Shown here: positions 33,945-43,159 of the stretch, in pieces
Position numbering within the stretch: position 1 is the stretch's first letter
Layout of the letters: the number at the start of each line of letters is the position of its first letter
Source of the DNA: Streptomyces globosus
GTDB lineage: Bacteria > Actinomycetota > Actinomycetes > Streptomycetales > Streptomycetaceae
DNA length: 64,000 nucleotides
Assembly: GCF_003325375.1 (NCBI RefSeq)
Contig: NZ_CP030862.1
Span: 6,799,361-6,863,360, forward strand
Direction of reading: 5' to 3'
The notes under the pieces: generated by a model
What the model was told of the DNA's origin: nothing
Database searches by the model: none
What the model saw: only the letters and a program-made list of their open reading frames with translations
Position numbers and translations under genes: made by a program

Positions 33945-34181
33945 TTATCGCGCGGTGGACGTGTAGGGCAGCAGCGCCATCTCACGGCTGTTCTTCACGG
34001 CCGTGGCGACGTCACGCTGGTGCTGCGTGCAGTTGCCGGTAACGCGGCGGGCACGGATCTTGCCGCGGTCGGAAATGAACTTCCGCAGCATGTTCGTGTC
34101 CTTGTAGTCCACGTACGCGGTCTTGTCCTTGCAGAACGCGCAGACCTTCTTCTTCGGCTTGCGCACAGGCGGCTTCGCCAT
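33945..34181 (-). CDS. rpsR: 30S ribosomal protein S18
   Basis: A 78-aa protein with MAKPPVRKPKKKVCAFCKDK and the conserved core FISDRGKIRARRVTGNC. The CxxC near the N-terminus plus a later Cys suggests the zinc-binding (C+) type of S18. Positioned between ssb and rplI. Confidence 0.98.
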   Translation of the reverse strand: MAKPPVRKPKKKVCAFCKDKTAYVDYKDTNMLRKFISDRGKIRARRVTGNCTQHQRDVATAVKNSREMALLPYTSTAR

Positions 34182-34224
34182 GGTGTCTCTCCTGTGTGAT
34201 CAAGAAGTGGGGATGCGAGCTTCC

Positions 34225-34803
34225 CTAGAAGGGGGGCTCGTCCGAGTAGCCGCCGCCGGAGCTTCCGCCCCAGCCACCGCCGCCGCCCTGCTGCTGCTGC
34301 TGGCCGCCGGCCGGCGCGCTGGACGCCCACGGGTCGTCGGAAGGAGCTCCGCCGCCCTGCGGGCCGCCGGAGCTTCCGCCCCAACCTGCGCCGCCGCCCT
34401 GCTGCTGGCCGCCGCCGTACCCACCCTGGCCGCCGCGACCGGTGGTCTTGGTGACCTTGGCCGTGGCGTTCTTCAGGCTGGGGCCGACTTCCTCGACGTC
34501 CAGCTCGAAGACCGTGCGCTTGACACCCTCACGGTCCTCGTACGACCGCTGCTTCAGCCGGCCCTGCACGACGACGCGCATGCCACGCTGAAGGGACTCG
34601 GCGACGTTCTCAGCCGCCTGCCGCCACACCGAGCAGGTCAGGAACAGGCTCTCGCCGTCCTTCCACTCGTTCGTCTGGCGGTCGAAGGTGCGGGGGGTGG
34701 ACGCGACACGGAACTTCGCGACCGCCGCACCCGAGGGGGTGAAGCGCAGCTCGGGGTCGTCGACGAGATTGCCGACGACCGTGATGACGGTCTCGCCTGC
34801 CAT
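34225..34803 (-). CDS. ssb: single-stranded DNA-binding protein
   Basis: A 192-aa SSB. The OB fold (1-110) starts ETVITVVGNLVDDPELRFTPSG; a Gly/Gln-rich linker with GGGGWGGSSGG repeats leads to the acidic tip SDEPPF that recruits partner proteins. In-operon position next to rpsF and rpsR is standard. The linker includes two near-identical GWGGSSGG blocks. Confidence 0.97.
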   Translation of the reverse strand: MAGETVITVVGNLVDDPELRFTPSGAAVAKFRVASTPRTFDRQTNEWKDGESLFLTCSVWRQAAENVAESLQRGMRVVVQGRLKQRSYEDREGVKRTVFELDVEEVGPSLKNATAKVTKTTGRGGQGGYGGGQQQGGGAGWGGSSGGPQGGGAPSDDPWASSAPAGGQQQQQGGGGGWGGSSGGGYSDEPPF

Positions 34804-34874
34804 GGATGAACCTCTCGGCGGGGATTGCTGCTGGCTGCTGTGCTACTCGAACCCGATTACCGCTGAACCGGGGT

Positions 34875-35165
34875 TCAGTGGGTCTCGGGGCGGAGGACCT
34901 TGGTCCGGAGAACCGACTCGTTCAGGTTCATCTGGCGGTCGAGCTCCTTGACGACCGCAGGCTCGGCCTGCAGGTCGATGACCGAGTAGATGCCCTCGGG
35001 CTTCTTCTTGATCTCGTAGGCGAGACGGCGACGGCCCCAGGTGTCGACCTTCTCGACCTTTCCGTTGCCCTCACGGACGACGGAAAGGAAGTTCTCGATC
35101 AGCGGGGCGACAGCGCGCTCCTCAAGATCCGGGTCGAGGATGACCATCACTTCGTAGTGACGCAT
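34875..35165 (-). CDS. rpsF: 30S ribosomal protein S6
   Basis: A 96-aa protein starting MRHYEVMVILDPDLEERAV, the conserved S6 N-terminus, with GRRRLAYEIKKKPEG. ATG 35165 follows GGAGGTGGG. First gene of the four-gene operon; the 248-bp upstream gap (35166-35413) is its leader and promoter region. Confidence 0.98.
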   Translation of the reverse strand: MRHYEVMVILDPDLEERAVAPLIENFLSVVREGNGKVEKVDTWGRRRLAYEIKKKPEGIYSVIDLQAEPAVVKELDRQMNLNESVLRTKVLRPETH

Positions 35166-35413
35166 GTGGAACCCACCTCCTTTGGACTCAGCGGCCACGG
35201 TCGTTCCGTGGCAGGAGGGTCGTGATGCGTACCGCACGGCGCCTGAGAGCAGACACCGCGCAGACCGTACAGACTACCCCGCCGACTCCTTCCGGTTGAA
35301 ATCCGGCAGCGGAGCCCCACAATCTGTAGGCAACGGGTGCGCTCGGTGCTATGCCCGGCCGGGCCGCGGCCAGCCCGCAGCACCCTCCGCCCCAGCCAGG
35401 AGGTGCTTTTCCG

Positions 35414-35728
35414 ATGGCACAGGCAGTACGCACCCAGTCCTCCATCTCGCTGCTCGCAACCGACGGCAAGCCGCACCCCGTCCAGGACGCCCTGATGGCG
35501 GCCACCCTCGTCCTCGGCTTCGTGTCGTTCATCACGGCCTTCTTCCACGACCTGCACCTGCTCACCTCGTGGACCGGCCTCCTCGGAATCCTGACCGGCG
35601 GCTACGGGCAGTTCATCTCCGAGACGACACGCGAGCGCTTCGCGCTGATCATCGGCCTTGGCGCGTCGGGCCTCGGCTTCTTCCTCGGCATGGCCCACGG
35701 CGGGCTCTTCGGAGGCTGGCTGGGCTGA
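35414..35728 (+). CDS. conserved small membrane protein
   Basis: A 104-aa protein with three hydrophobic segments (MAATLVLGFVSFITAFF; LTSWTGLLGILTGGYG; LIIGLGASGLGFFLGMA). A small Streptomyces membrane protein between rpsF and femX; function not recognised. Confidence 0.6.
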   Translation: MAQAVRTQSSISLLATDGKPHPVQDALMAATLVLGFVSFITAFFHDLHLLTSWTGLLGILTGGYGQFISETTRERFALIIGLGASGLGFFLGMAHGGLFGGWLG

Positions 35729-35860
35729 CCGGGGCACCTCCGCGGCAGGGCGCCCGCCGCTGACCGGGGGCGGGACCGACCCGTCCCCCAGAAGGGCGGC
35801 GCCCTTGTCGCAGTAGGCTTCGCGCCATAGCCAGCGAAGCCGCCGGAGGAGACGCCCCGA

Positions 35861-36979
35861 ATGAGCCTGTCCCTGAGGACCATCAGCCGAGAGCAGCATC
35901 TGGGATACCTCCAGAGCCTGCCCTCGGCTAGCCACTGCCAGGTCCCGGCGTGGGCCGACGTCAAGAACGAGTGGCGGTCCGAGAACCTCGGATGGTTCAA
36001 CCAGAACGACGAACTCGTCGGTGCCGCACTCGTGTTGTACCGCCAGCTGCCCAAGGTGAAGCGGTACCTCGCCTACCTGCCCGAGGGCCCCGTCATCAAC
36101 TGGTTCGCCCCGAACCTGGAGGAGTGGCTCCAGCCGATGCTGGCCCACCTCAAGCGGCAGGGCGCCTTCACCGTGAAGATGGGCCCGCCCGTCGTCATCC
36201 GGCGGTGGAACTCCGCCGCCATCAAGGCCGGCATCCAGGACCCCGAGGTCAAGCGGCTGCGCGACGTCGAGGCCTCGCACATCGAGCCGCGCGCCTTCGA
36301 GGTGTCCGACAAGCTGCGCCGCATGGGCTGGCAGCAGGGCGAGGACGGCGGCGCCGGCTTCGGCGACGTCCAGCCGCGCTACGTCTTCCAGGTGCCGCTC
36401 GCGAACCGCTCGCTGGACGACGTCCTCAAGGGCTTCAACCAGCTGTGGCGCCGCAACATCAAGAAGGCCGAGAAGGCCGGCGTCGAGGTGGTCCAGGGCG
36501 GCTACGAGGACCTGGAGACCTGGCAGCACCTGTACGAGGTCACGGCCGTGCGCGACAAGTTCCGCCCGCGCCCGCTCAGCTACTTCCAGCGCCAGTGGAC
36601 GGCCCTCAACTCCGAGGACCCGAACCGCATGCGGCTCTACCTCGCCAAGCACGAGGGCGAGGCCCTGGCCGCCGCCACGATGATCACCGTCGGCCAGCAC
36701 GTCTGGTACTCCTACGGCGCCTCCGCCAACCACAAGCGCGAGGTGCGCCCGTCGAACGCGATGCAGTGGCGCATGCTGCGCGACGCGTACGCCCTGGGCG
36801 CGAGCGTCTACGACCTGCGCGGCATCAGCGACACGCTGGACGAGAACGACCACCTGTTCGGCCTCATCCAGTTCAAGGTCGGCACGGGCGGCGAGGCCGT
36901 CGAGTACGTCGGAGAGTGGGACTTCCCGCTCAACAAGGTGCTGCACAAGGCGCTCGACATCTACATGTCGCGCCGCTGA
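35861..36979 (+). CDS. FemX/FemAB-like peptidoglycan bridge aminoacyltransferase
   Basis: A 372-aa protein of the FemABX family, which adds a bridge amino acid (Gly in Streptomyces) to lipid II using aminoacyl-tRNA. Two GNAT-like domains are seen: VPAWADVKNEWRSENLGWF and LYLAKHEGEALAAATMITVGQHVWYSYGASAN. Start ATG 35861 follows CGGAGGAG. It leads directly (67 bp) to an alanine-racemase-like gene, fitting a cell-wall role. Confidence 0.85.
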   Translation: MSLSLRTISREQHLGYLQSLPSASHCQVPAWADVKNEWRSENLGWFNQNDELVGAALVLYRQLPKVKRYLAYLPEGPVINWFAPNLEEWLQPMLAHLKRQGAFTVKMGPPVVIRRWNSAAIKAGIQDPEVKRLRDVEASHIEPRAFEVSDKLRRMGWQQGEDGGAGFGDVQPRYVFQVPLANRSLDDVLKGFNQLWRRNIKKAEKAGVEVVQGGYEDLETWQHLYEVTAVRDKFRPRPLSYFQRQWTALNSEDPNRMRLYLAKHEGEALAAATMITVGQHVWYSYGASANHKREVRPSNAMQWRMLRDAYALGASVYDLRGISDTLDENDHLFGLIQFKVGTGGEAVEYVGEWDFPLNKVLHKALDIYMSRR

Positions 36980-37046
36980 CGCCCCGCACCCCCACACCAC
37001 CGCACCGCTGCATCAGCAGCCATTTCCAGAGAGGCTCCGGACGGGC

Positions 37047-38078
37047 ATGGCGCTCACGCTCTACGTCGACACCGCGCGCTGGCGTGCGCACCACAAGCAG
37101 ATCCTCGACCAGTTCCCCGGAATGGTCCCGGTCTGCAAGGGCAACGGCTACGGCTTCGGCCACGAGCGGCTCTGCGAGGAGGCGACCCGGCTGGGCACCG
37201 ACATCCTGGCCGTCGGCACCACCTACGAGGCCGCGACCATCAAGGACCTGTTCGGCGGCGACCTGCTCGTCCTCACCCCGTTCCGGCGGGGCGAGGAGCC
37301 GGTGCCGCTGCCGGACCGGGTGATCCGCTCCGTGTCCTCCCTCGACGGGGTCCGCGGCCTGGTCGGCGCCCGCGTCGTCATCGAGTGCATGAGCTCCATG
37401 CGCCGCCACGGCATCTCCGAGCAGGACCTGGGCCAGCTGGCCGCGGCGATCGAGGACGTGCGGCTGGAGGGCTTCGCCCTGCACCTGCCGCTGGACCGCC
37501 CGGACGGCTCGGACCCGGTCGAGGAGGTCATCGGCTGGATGGACCGGTTGCGGGCGGCCCGCCTGCCGCTCCACACCATGTTCGTCAGCCACCTGCGCTC
37601 CGAGGACCTGGCCCGACTCCAGGCGCAGTTCCCGCAGACCCGCTTCCGGGCCCGCATCGGCACCCGGCTGTGGCTCGGCGACCACGACGCGACCGCCTAC
37701 CGCGGCAGCGTCCTGGACGTCACCCGCGTCGCCAAGGGCGACCGGTTCGGCTACCGCCAGCAGAAGGCCGCCTCGGACGGCTGGCTCGTCGTGGTCGCGG
37801 GCGGCACCTCGCACGGCGTCGGCCTGGAGGCCCCCAAGGCCCTCCACGGCGTGATGCCGCGCGCCAAGGGCGTGGCCCGGGCCGGCCTGGCCACCGTCAA
37901 CCGGAACCTTTCGCCGTTCGTGTGGGCCGGCAAGCAGCGCTGGTTCGCCGAGCCGCCGCACATGCAGGTCTCCATCCTGTTCGTGCCGTCGGACGCGCCC
38001 GAGCCGAAGGTCGGCGACGAGCTCGTGGCGCACCTGCGCCACACCACGACGCAGTTCGACCGCCTCCTCGACGCGTAA
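37047..38078 (+). CDS. alanine-racemase-like PLP enzyme
   Basis: A 343-aa protein with an alanine-racemase-type barrel. The PLP Lys is in MVPVCKGNGYGFGHERLC; FRARIGTRLWLGD and GVARAGLATVNRNLSPF follow. It is shorter than classical Alr (~370-390 aa) and the usual Alr catalytic Tyr motif is not recognisable, so it may be a racemase-like relative. It sits in a cell-wall block next to femX. Confidence 0.7.
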   Translation: MALTLYVDTARWRAHHKQILDQFPGMVPVCKGNGYGFGHERLCEEATRLGTDILAVGTTYEAATIKDLFGGDLLVLTPFRRGEEPVPLPDRVIRSVSSLDGVRGLVGARVVIECMSSMRRHGISEQDLGQLAAAIEDVRLEGFALHLPLDRPDGSDPVEEVIGWMDRLRAARLPLHTMFVSHLRSEDLARLQAQFPQTRFRARIGTRLWLGDHDATAYRGSVLDVTRVAKGDRFGYRQQKAASDGWLVVVAGGTSHGVGLEAPKALHGVMPRAKGVARAGLATVNRNLSPFVWAGKQRWFAEPPHMQVSILFVPSDAPEPKVGDELVAHLRHTTTQFDRLLDA

Positions 38079-38079
38079 A

Positions 38080-38120
38080 GGGCGGCGGGCCCGGGGCCGT
38101 CCGCCCCGGGCCCGCCGCCC
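38080..38120. terminator. terminator between the racemase-like and GT87 genes
   Basis: GGGCGGCGGGCCCGGGG and CCCCGGGCCCGCCGCCC form a perfect 17-bp stem with a 7-nt loop, 1 nt after the racemase stop; it serves two convergent genes. Confidence 0.9.
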
Positions 38121-38152
38121 GTCCCCGCCCGGCAGCCGCCGGGCGCGCTCCG

Positions 38153-39607
38153 TCACCCGCCGCGGGCGGCGCCCCACTCGACCCGCTGCTCCGGCTCCTC
38201 CTGCCGCTGCCCGCGCAGGGCGTCCGCCAGGGTGAACACGTCTCCGGCGCCGTCCAGGACGCCGCCCGACGGGTCGTCGGAGCCGTCGCGGCGGACGACG
38301 TCCCGCTCGGGCATCAGGATGTCGCGGACCACCAGCGCGCACAGGTACAGCGTCCCCAGCAGGTGCACCGCGATGGCCAGCTGGTAGCCCTCGGGCGGCA
38401 GCCCCTCGTGCTTGTCCCCGCTGGTGGTGTAGGCCAGGTAGAGCCAGATCCCGAGGAAGTACATGACCTCACACGCCTGCCACACCAGGAAGTCGCGCCA
38501 GCGCGGCCGGGCGAGCGCCGCGAGCGGGATCAGCCACAGCACGTACTGCGGCGAGTAGACCTTGTTGGCCAGGATGAAGACGGCCACCACCAGGAACGCC
38601 AGCTGCGCGAAGCGCGGGCGGCGCGGGGCCGAGAGCGTCAGCAGCCCGATGCCCGCGCACAGCAGCAGCGTCAGGCCCGTCGCGTACGTGTTGGCGTCGG
38701 CCAGCGGGTTCCCGGTCCGCTGCGAGATCAGCAGCCACACGGAGCCGAAGTCGATGGGCCGCTCCTGGCTGAACGTGTAGAACTTCTGCCAGCCCTCCCA
38801 GGCGAGCAGCATGACCGGCAGGTTCACCACCAGCCACGACACGGCCGCGCCGAGGGCCGCCGCGCCGAAGGCGCGCCACTTCCCGGCCCGCCAGCACAGC
38901 ACGAACAGCACCCCGAGCAGCAGCACGGGATAGAGCTTGGCCGCGGTCGCCAGGCCGATCAGGACGCCTGCGAGGAGGGTCCGGCCGCGGGACCAGGCGA
39001 GCATGCCCGCCGCGGTCAGGGCGATGGCCAGCAGGTCCCAGTTGATCGTCGCCGTGAGCGCGAACGCCGGGGCGAGGGCGAAGAGCAGTGCGTCCCAGGG
39101 CCGGTTGCGGTGCGTGCGGGCGACGCACACGGCGATGACGGCGGCGCAGGCCATCAGCATGCCCGCGTTGGCCATCCAGTACATCTGCTCCCGGTGCTGC
39201 ATGGAGCCGCCGCCCGGGGTCAGCCAGGATGCGACCTCCATGAAGAGGCCCGTGAGCACCGGGTACTCGAGGTAGGCCATGTCGCCGGGGATCCGGTCGA
39301 AGTACGGCGTGAGGCCGTCGGCGAAGCCCCGGGCCACGAAGAGGTGCGGGATGTCCGAGTAGCAGGCGTGGGTGTACTGGGAGCCCGCCCCGCGGAACCA
39401 CGCCCAGTTGTAGCAGGGAAGCTTCTGCACCATGCCGAGCGCGAACATCCCGATCGCGGTCAGCGCCACGACGCGCACCGGGTGGAGCCAGTGGCCGCCC
39501 AGCCTGGCATGGCGGCCGATCGGCCCGCCGATGAACTCGCTGCCGGCCGCGGCGACCTCGTCCTCCCGGGTGGGAAGGACAAGCCGGCCCTCGTGCACCT
39601 TCGTCAT
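38153..39607 (-). CDS. GT87-like polyprenyl-phosphate mannosyltransferase
   Basis: A 484-aa multipass membrane protein with ~10 TM segments. It resembles the GT-C/GT87 family: FADGLTPYFDRIPGDMAYLEYPVLTG contains an acidic loop with the D/E residues expected for Man-P-polyprenol use. It would transfer mannose to a lipid or cell-wall glycan on the outer face. ATG 39607 is used; an upstream ATG adds 16 Arg-rich residues. Just downstream of the PBP. Confidence 0.75.
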   Translation of the reverse strand: MTKVHEGRLVLPTREDEVAAAGSEFIGGPIGRHARLGGHWLHPVRVVALTAIGMFALGMVQKLPCYNWAWFRGAGSQYTHACYSDIPHLFVARGFADGLTPYFDRIPGDMAYLEYPVLTGLFMEVASWLTPGGGSMQHREQMYWMANAGMLMACAAVIAVCVARTHRNRPWDALLFALAPAFALTATINWDLLAIALTAAGMLAWSRGRTLLAGVLIGLATAAKLYPVLLLGVLFVLCWRAGKWRAFGAAALGAAVSWLVVNLPVMLLAWEGWQKFYTFSQERPIDFGSVWLLISQRTGNPLADANTYATGLTLLLCAGIGLLTLSAPRRPRFAQLAFLVVAVFILANKVYSPQYVLWLIPLAALARPRWRDFLVWQACEVMYFLGIWLYLAYTTSGDKHEGLPPEGYQLAIAVHLLGTLYLCALVVRDILMPERDVVRRDGSDDPSGGVLDGAGDVFTLADALRGQRQEEPEQRVEWGAARGG

Positions 39608-39641
39608 GCGCTCATCCTGCCGTACGCCGCCGGACGCGCGG

Positions 39642-39674
39642 GAGGGCCGCCGCAACCGGTGCGGCGGCCCTCCG
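39642..39674 (-). terminator. terminator after the penicillin-binding protein
   Basis: GGAGGGCCGCCGCA and TGCGGCGGCCCTCC form a 14-bp stem with a 5-nt loop between the PBP stop and the GT87 start. Confidence 0.85.
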
Positions 39675-39694
39675 CGTCACAGGGGGCGGCGGGG

Positions 39695-42235
39695 TCAGCC
39701 CGTGAAGCCCGTGCTGCCGCCCCAGCTGGTGACAGCGCCCGGGCGTCCCGGCCTCACCGAGGGGGACGGGCTCGGCGAGCCGGACGAGCCGTCGCTGCCG
39801 CCGTCGGCACCGCCGCTGTCGTCGGGGATGCAGTACAGCTCCCACGGCTTGCAGGGGCGGCCCGTACCACCGCGGGAGCGGCTCGGGGACGGCGACGGGG
39901 AGGCCGAGGGGGACGGCGAGGCCGAGGCCGACGGCGAGGGGACCGCCGACGGGCTGGGGGAGGGCGCGCCCGCCCCGTCGGCGATCACGCCGATGTCCTC
40001 CGGCTCGGGGAACCGCTTGACCGGAGTGCCCTTGAGGGCCTCCTTCATGTACGCGGTCCAGATGACGGCCGGGATGTCGCCACCGTGGATGGAGTCGGTG
40101 CCGCCGACGCCCTTCATGGACATCAGCTCCTTCTCCTTCGAGTTCGGGTCGGTGCGGAAGAGGGCCACCGAGGTGGACAGCTCCGGGGTGTACCCGACGA
40201 ACCACGCCGACTTGTTCTCGTCCGTCGTACCGGTCTTGCCGGCCGCCGGACGGCCCAGCTTGCGGGCCTTGGTGCCGGTGCCGTTCTCGACGACGTTCTG
40301 GAGCACCTTGGTGATGTTGTCGGCGATGGAGTCGTCCATCGCCCGCTCCTCCTTGGGGGGCTCGAACCCGGGCAGGTCCCGGCCGTCCTTCTGGACGCCG
40401 CGCACCGAGTAGGGCTCGCGGTGGATGCCGGAGGAGGCGAACGTGGCGTACGAGTCGGCCATGCGGATGGCGCTGGGCGTCGAGGTGCCCAGGGCGAACG
40501 AGGCGTTGTTGCCCGGGTCCATGGACGAGTCCAGGATGCCCGTGGCCCTGGCCACGTCCCGGACCTTGCCGTGGCCGACGTCGAAGACGAGCTGGGCGAA
40601 CGGCACGTTGATCGACTTCTCCATCGCCTCGTGCAGCGTCACGTAGCCGTACGGGTAGGCACTCTCGTTCTTCTGGCGGAACGGCTTGCCGCTCGCGTCG
40701 CGCAGCGGCTTGCCGTCCCGGTTGTTGATCACCGTGAGGTCGTTGGCCTGGTACTTGCTCTGCGGCGAGATGCCGCGGCCGTTCGAGTTCTGCGTCCCGT
40801 ACTCCATCGCCGCCGCCAGGACGTACGGCTTCCAGGTCGAGCCGACCGGGACGCCGATGGTGTTGGCGTTGTTGCTGAAGTACTTCTTGTCCATGCCGGG
40901 GCCGCCGTACAGGGCGACGATCGCGCCGGTCTTCACGTCGACGGAGGCGGCGCCGAACTGGACGAAGGTGTCGTGCTCGGGCCGGGCCTTCTCGTCCAGG
41001 AAGTCGTTGCGGGTGTCCTCGACCGCCTTGGCCAGGGCGTCCACCTTCGGCTTCTGGAAGGTGGTCTTGATCTGGTAGCCGCCGCGGGCCATCTGCTCGG
41101 GCGTGAGCTTCGCGACCTTCATCACGTACTGCTTGGCCGTCTCGACCAGGTAGCCGGTCTGGCCGGAGAGGCTGCGGGCCTGCTCGGAGTCGACGAGCTT
41201 GGGGAACTCGCGGTACTTCTCCCGCTCCGCCTTGTCCATGCGGCCGACCGCCACCTCGCGGTCGAGCACCCAGGCCCAGCGGGCGTGGGCGCGCTTGGTG
41301 TTCTCCTCGGGCGTGGCGTTGTCGCCGATGCCGCCGTCCGGGTTGTACAGGTTGGGGCCCTTGAGCACGGCGGCGAGGAAGGCGCTCTCGGACGGGTCGA
41401 GGTCCCAGCAGTCCTTGCCGAAGTAGGCGCGTGCGGCGGCCTGGATGCCGTAGGCGTCGCGGCCGTAGTAGGCGGTGTTCAGGTAGCCGGCGAGGATCGT
41501 GTTCTTCTCCTCGGACACACCCAGCCTTATCGAGATGAACAGCTCGGTGACCTTGCGCTTGAGCGTCTGGTCGGAGTCCAGGTAGGTGTTCTTCACGTAC
41601 TGCTGGGTGATCGTGGACCCGCCCTGGGTGGAGCCGCCCTTGGCCATGTTCCAGACGGCCCGCATGATGCCCATCGGGTCGACGCCCTTGTCGGTCTCGA
41701 AGGACTCGTTCTCCGCGGCGATCACCGCGTTCCGCATCGACTTCGGGATCTTGTCGATCGGGACGATCTGCCGGTTCATCGAGCCGCCGGTGGCGACCAT
41801 CTGGGTGTCGTCGGCCCAGTAGAAGACGTTGTTCTGCGCCTGGGCCGCCAGGTTCGGGTTGGGCGTGTCCACCGCCGCGATGCCGATGCCGGCGCCCGCG
41901 AAGACGATCGCGAAGAAGCCCAGGGCCGTGCCGCCGACCAGTTTCCAGGACGGCACGAAGCGCTGCCAGCCGTTCCTGTCGGAGCGCGGGTAGTTGATCA
42001 GCCTCCTGTCCGGGCGGCCTGCTCCGCGGCCCCGTCCTGCGGGTCCCTGCGGGGCTCGCCGCGCTCCGCGGCTGCCGTGTTCCCCTCGCGGGTCTGCGTA
42101 CGGTCCGCTGTGCGACGCGGTGGGGACGCTGCGTGCGGGCCCGGCACCCCGTCCGGGGCGCTGCTGGGCAGCCCTGCGGGCTGCGGCACGTCCGCCGCCC
42201 TCGGGCTGCGGCGGTTTGCGGCGGTGCTCGCTCAT
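39695..42235 (-). CDS. bifunctional class A penicillin-binding protein
   Basis: An 846-aa enzyme with a Pro/Arg-rich cytoplasmic tail (1-80), one TM (~95-115), a GT51 glycosyltransferase domain (NAVIAAENESFETDKGVD, GGSTITQQYVKN) and a transpeptidase domain with the SxxK in GSTWKPYVLAA and the KTG in GKTGTTDENKSAWF. It polymerises and crosslinks peptidoglycan. The tail is Ser/Pro-rich with SPSPSPSPS stretches. The usual EDRxFxxH motif reads ENESFETDKG, a mild deviation in the donor-site region. Confidence 0.95.
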   Translation of the reverse strand: MSEHRRKPPQPEGGGRAAARRAAQQRPGRGAGPARSVPTASHSGPYADPRGEHGSRGARRAPQGPAGRGRGAGRPDRRLINYPRSDRNGWQRFVPSWKLVGGTALGFFAIVFAGAGIGIAAVDTPNPNLAAQAQNNVFYWADDTQMVATGGSMNRQIVPIDKIPKSMRNAVIAAENESFETDKGVDPMGIMRAVWNMAKGGSTQGGSTITQQYVKNTYLDSDQTLKRKVTELFISIRLGVSEEKNTILAGYLNTAYYGRDAYGIQAAARAYFGKDCWDLDPSESAFLAAVLKGPNLYNPDGGIGDNATPEENTKRAHARWAWVLDREVAVGRMDKAEREKYREFPKLVDSEQARSLSGQTGYLVETAKQYVMKVAKLTPEQMARGGYQIKTTFQKPKVDALAKAVEDTRNDFLDEKARPEHDTFVQFGAASVDVKTGAIVALYGGPGMDKKYFSNNANTIGVPVGSTWKPYVLAAAMEYGTQNSNGRGISPQSKYQANDLTVINNRDGKPLRDASGKPFRQKNESAYPYGYVTLHEAMEKSINVPFAQLVFDVGHGKVRDVARATGILDSSMDPGNNASFALGTSTPSAIRMADSYATFASSGIHREPYSVRGVQKDGRDLPGFEPPKEERAMDDSIADNITKVLQNVVENGTGTKARKLGRPAAGKTGTTDENKSAWFVGYTPELSTSVALFRTDPNSKEKELMSMKGVGGTDSIHGGDIPAVIWTAYMKEALKGTPVKRFPEPEDIGVIADGAGAPSPSPSAVPSPSASASPSPSASPSPSPSRSRGGTGRPCKPWELYCIPDDSGGADGGSDGSSGSPSPSPSVRPGRPGAVTSWGGSTGFTG

Positions 42236-42447
42236 CGAACGACTACTCCTCGGGCAGGCGAGTGGCCTGGAAGCGGCTTGTGAGTTCCGATCCCCCCGGT
42301 GTCACGCCGCAAGACTACGCACGCTCAAAACCCGAACAGTGCCGAAGTTCACCCCAAATCAGGCAACTCGCATCCTGCGAATTGGTGATGTGATGCCGGT
42401 CACCAGATCGCTACTTGTCGCCGGAGGGCACCCGTTCTATCGTCTGG

Positions 42448-42466
42448 ATGTATCGAGCCGATACAT
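42448..42466. promoter_or_regulatory. PadR-type operator upstream of the PadR gene
   Basis: ATGTATCG-AGC-CGATACAT, an 8-bp perfect inverted repeat with a 3-nt centre, 41 bp before the padR-like ATG 42508. ATGT...ACAT symmetry is typical of PadR operators, so autoregulation is likely. The 272-bp gap (42236-42507) has no other clear feature. Confidence 0.65.
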
Positions 42467-42507
42467 CGGCTCGGCATAAGGCTCAGGGTTGCAGGGGAGG
42501 CAGGCGG

Positions 42508-43110
42508 ATGAGCAGGCGCTCGGGCATCCTCGAGTTCGCCGTCCTCGGCCTGCTCCGCGAGGCCCCCATGCACGGCTACGAGCTCCGCAAACGGCTCAAC
42601 ACCTCGCTGGGGGTGTTCCGGGCGTTCAGCTACGGGACGCTCTACCCCTGCCTGAAGACGCTGGTCGCCAACGGCTGGCTCGCCGAGGAACCGGGCAGCG
42701 CCCCGGAGGACGCTCTCGCCGCTTCACTCGCAGGGCGCCGCGCCAAGATCGTCTACCGGTTGACGGCCGCCGGGAAGGAGCACTTCGAGGAGCTCCTCTC
42801 CCACACCGGCCCCGACACGTGGGAGGACGAGTCCTTCGCCGCCCGCTTCGCCTTCTTCGGCCAGACCGAGCGGGACGTGCGCATGCGGGTCCTGGAGGGC
42901 CGCCGCAGCCGGCTGGAGGAGCGCCTGGAGAAGATGCGCGCCTCACTGGCCCGCACCCGGGAGCGCCTCGACGACTACACGCTCGAACTGCAACGGCACG
43001 GCATGGAGTCCGTGGAGCGCGAAGTGCGCTGGCTGAACGAGCTCATCGAGAGTGAGCGGGCGGGACGGGATCGGAGACGACCCGGCCCGCCCGACGAAAC
43101 TGCAAAGTGA
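42508..43110 (+). CDS. PadR-family transcriptional regulator
   Basis: A 200-aa protein. The N-terminal winged helix is LEFAVLGLLREAPMHGYELRKRL, SYGTLYPCLKTLVANGWL; a coiled-coil dimerisation tail follows (RRSRLEERLEKMRASLARTRERLDDY). ATG 42508 is preceded by GGGAGGCAGGCGG. It lies 49 bp upstream of ino1 on the same strand, so it may also control inositol synthesis. Confidence 0.88.
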   Translation: MSRRSGILEFAVLGLLREAPMHGYELRKRLNTSLGVFRAFSYGTLYPCLKTLVANGWLAEEPGSAPEDALAASLAGRRAKIVYRLTAAGKEHFEELLSHTGPDTWEDESFAARFAFFGQTERDVRMRVLEGRRSRLEERLEKMRASLARTRERLDDYTLELQRHGMESVEREVRWLNELIESERAGRDRRRPGPPDETAK

Positions 43111-43159
43111 GGCCTGCACCGCGCAGGCCTCGTCCGAGAACAAACAGGGAGCAACCGGA

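Noticed and set aside
37385..42283. A 1632-codon open frame on the + strand
   Set aside because: It is the high-GC shadow of the racemase-like, GT87 and PBP genes, with Arg/Gly/Val-rich composition and no domains.
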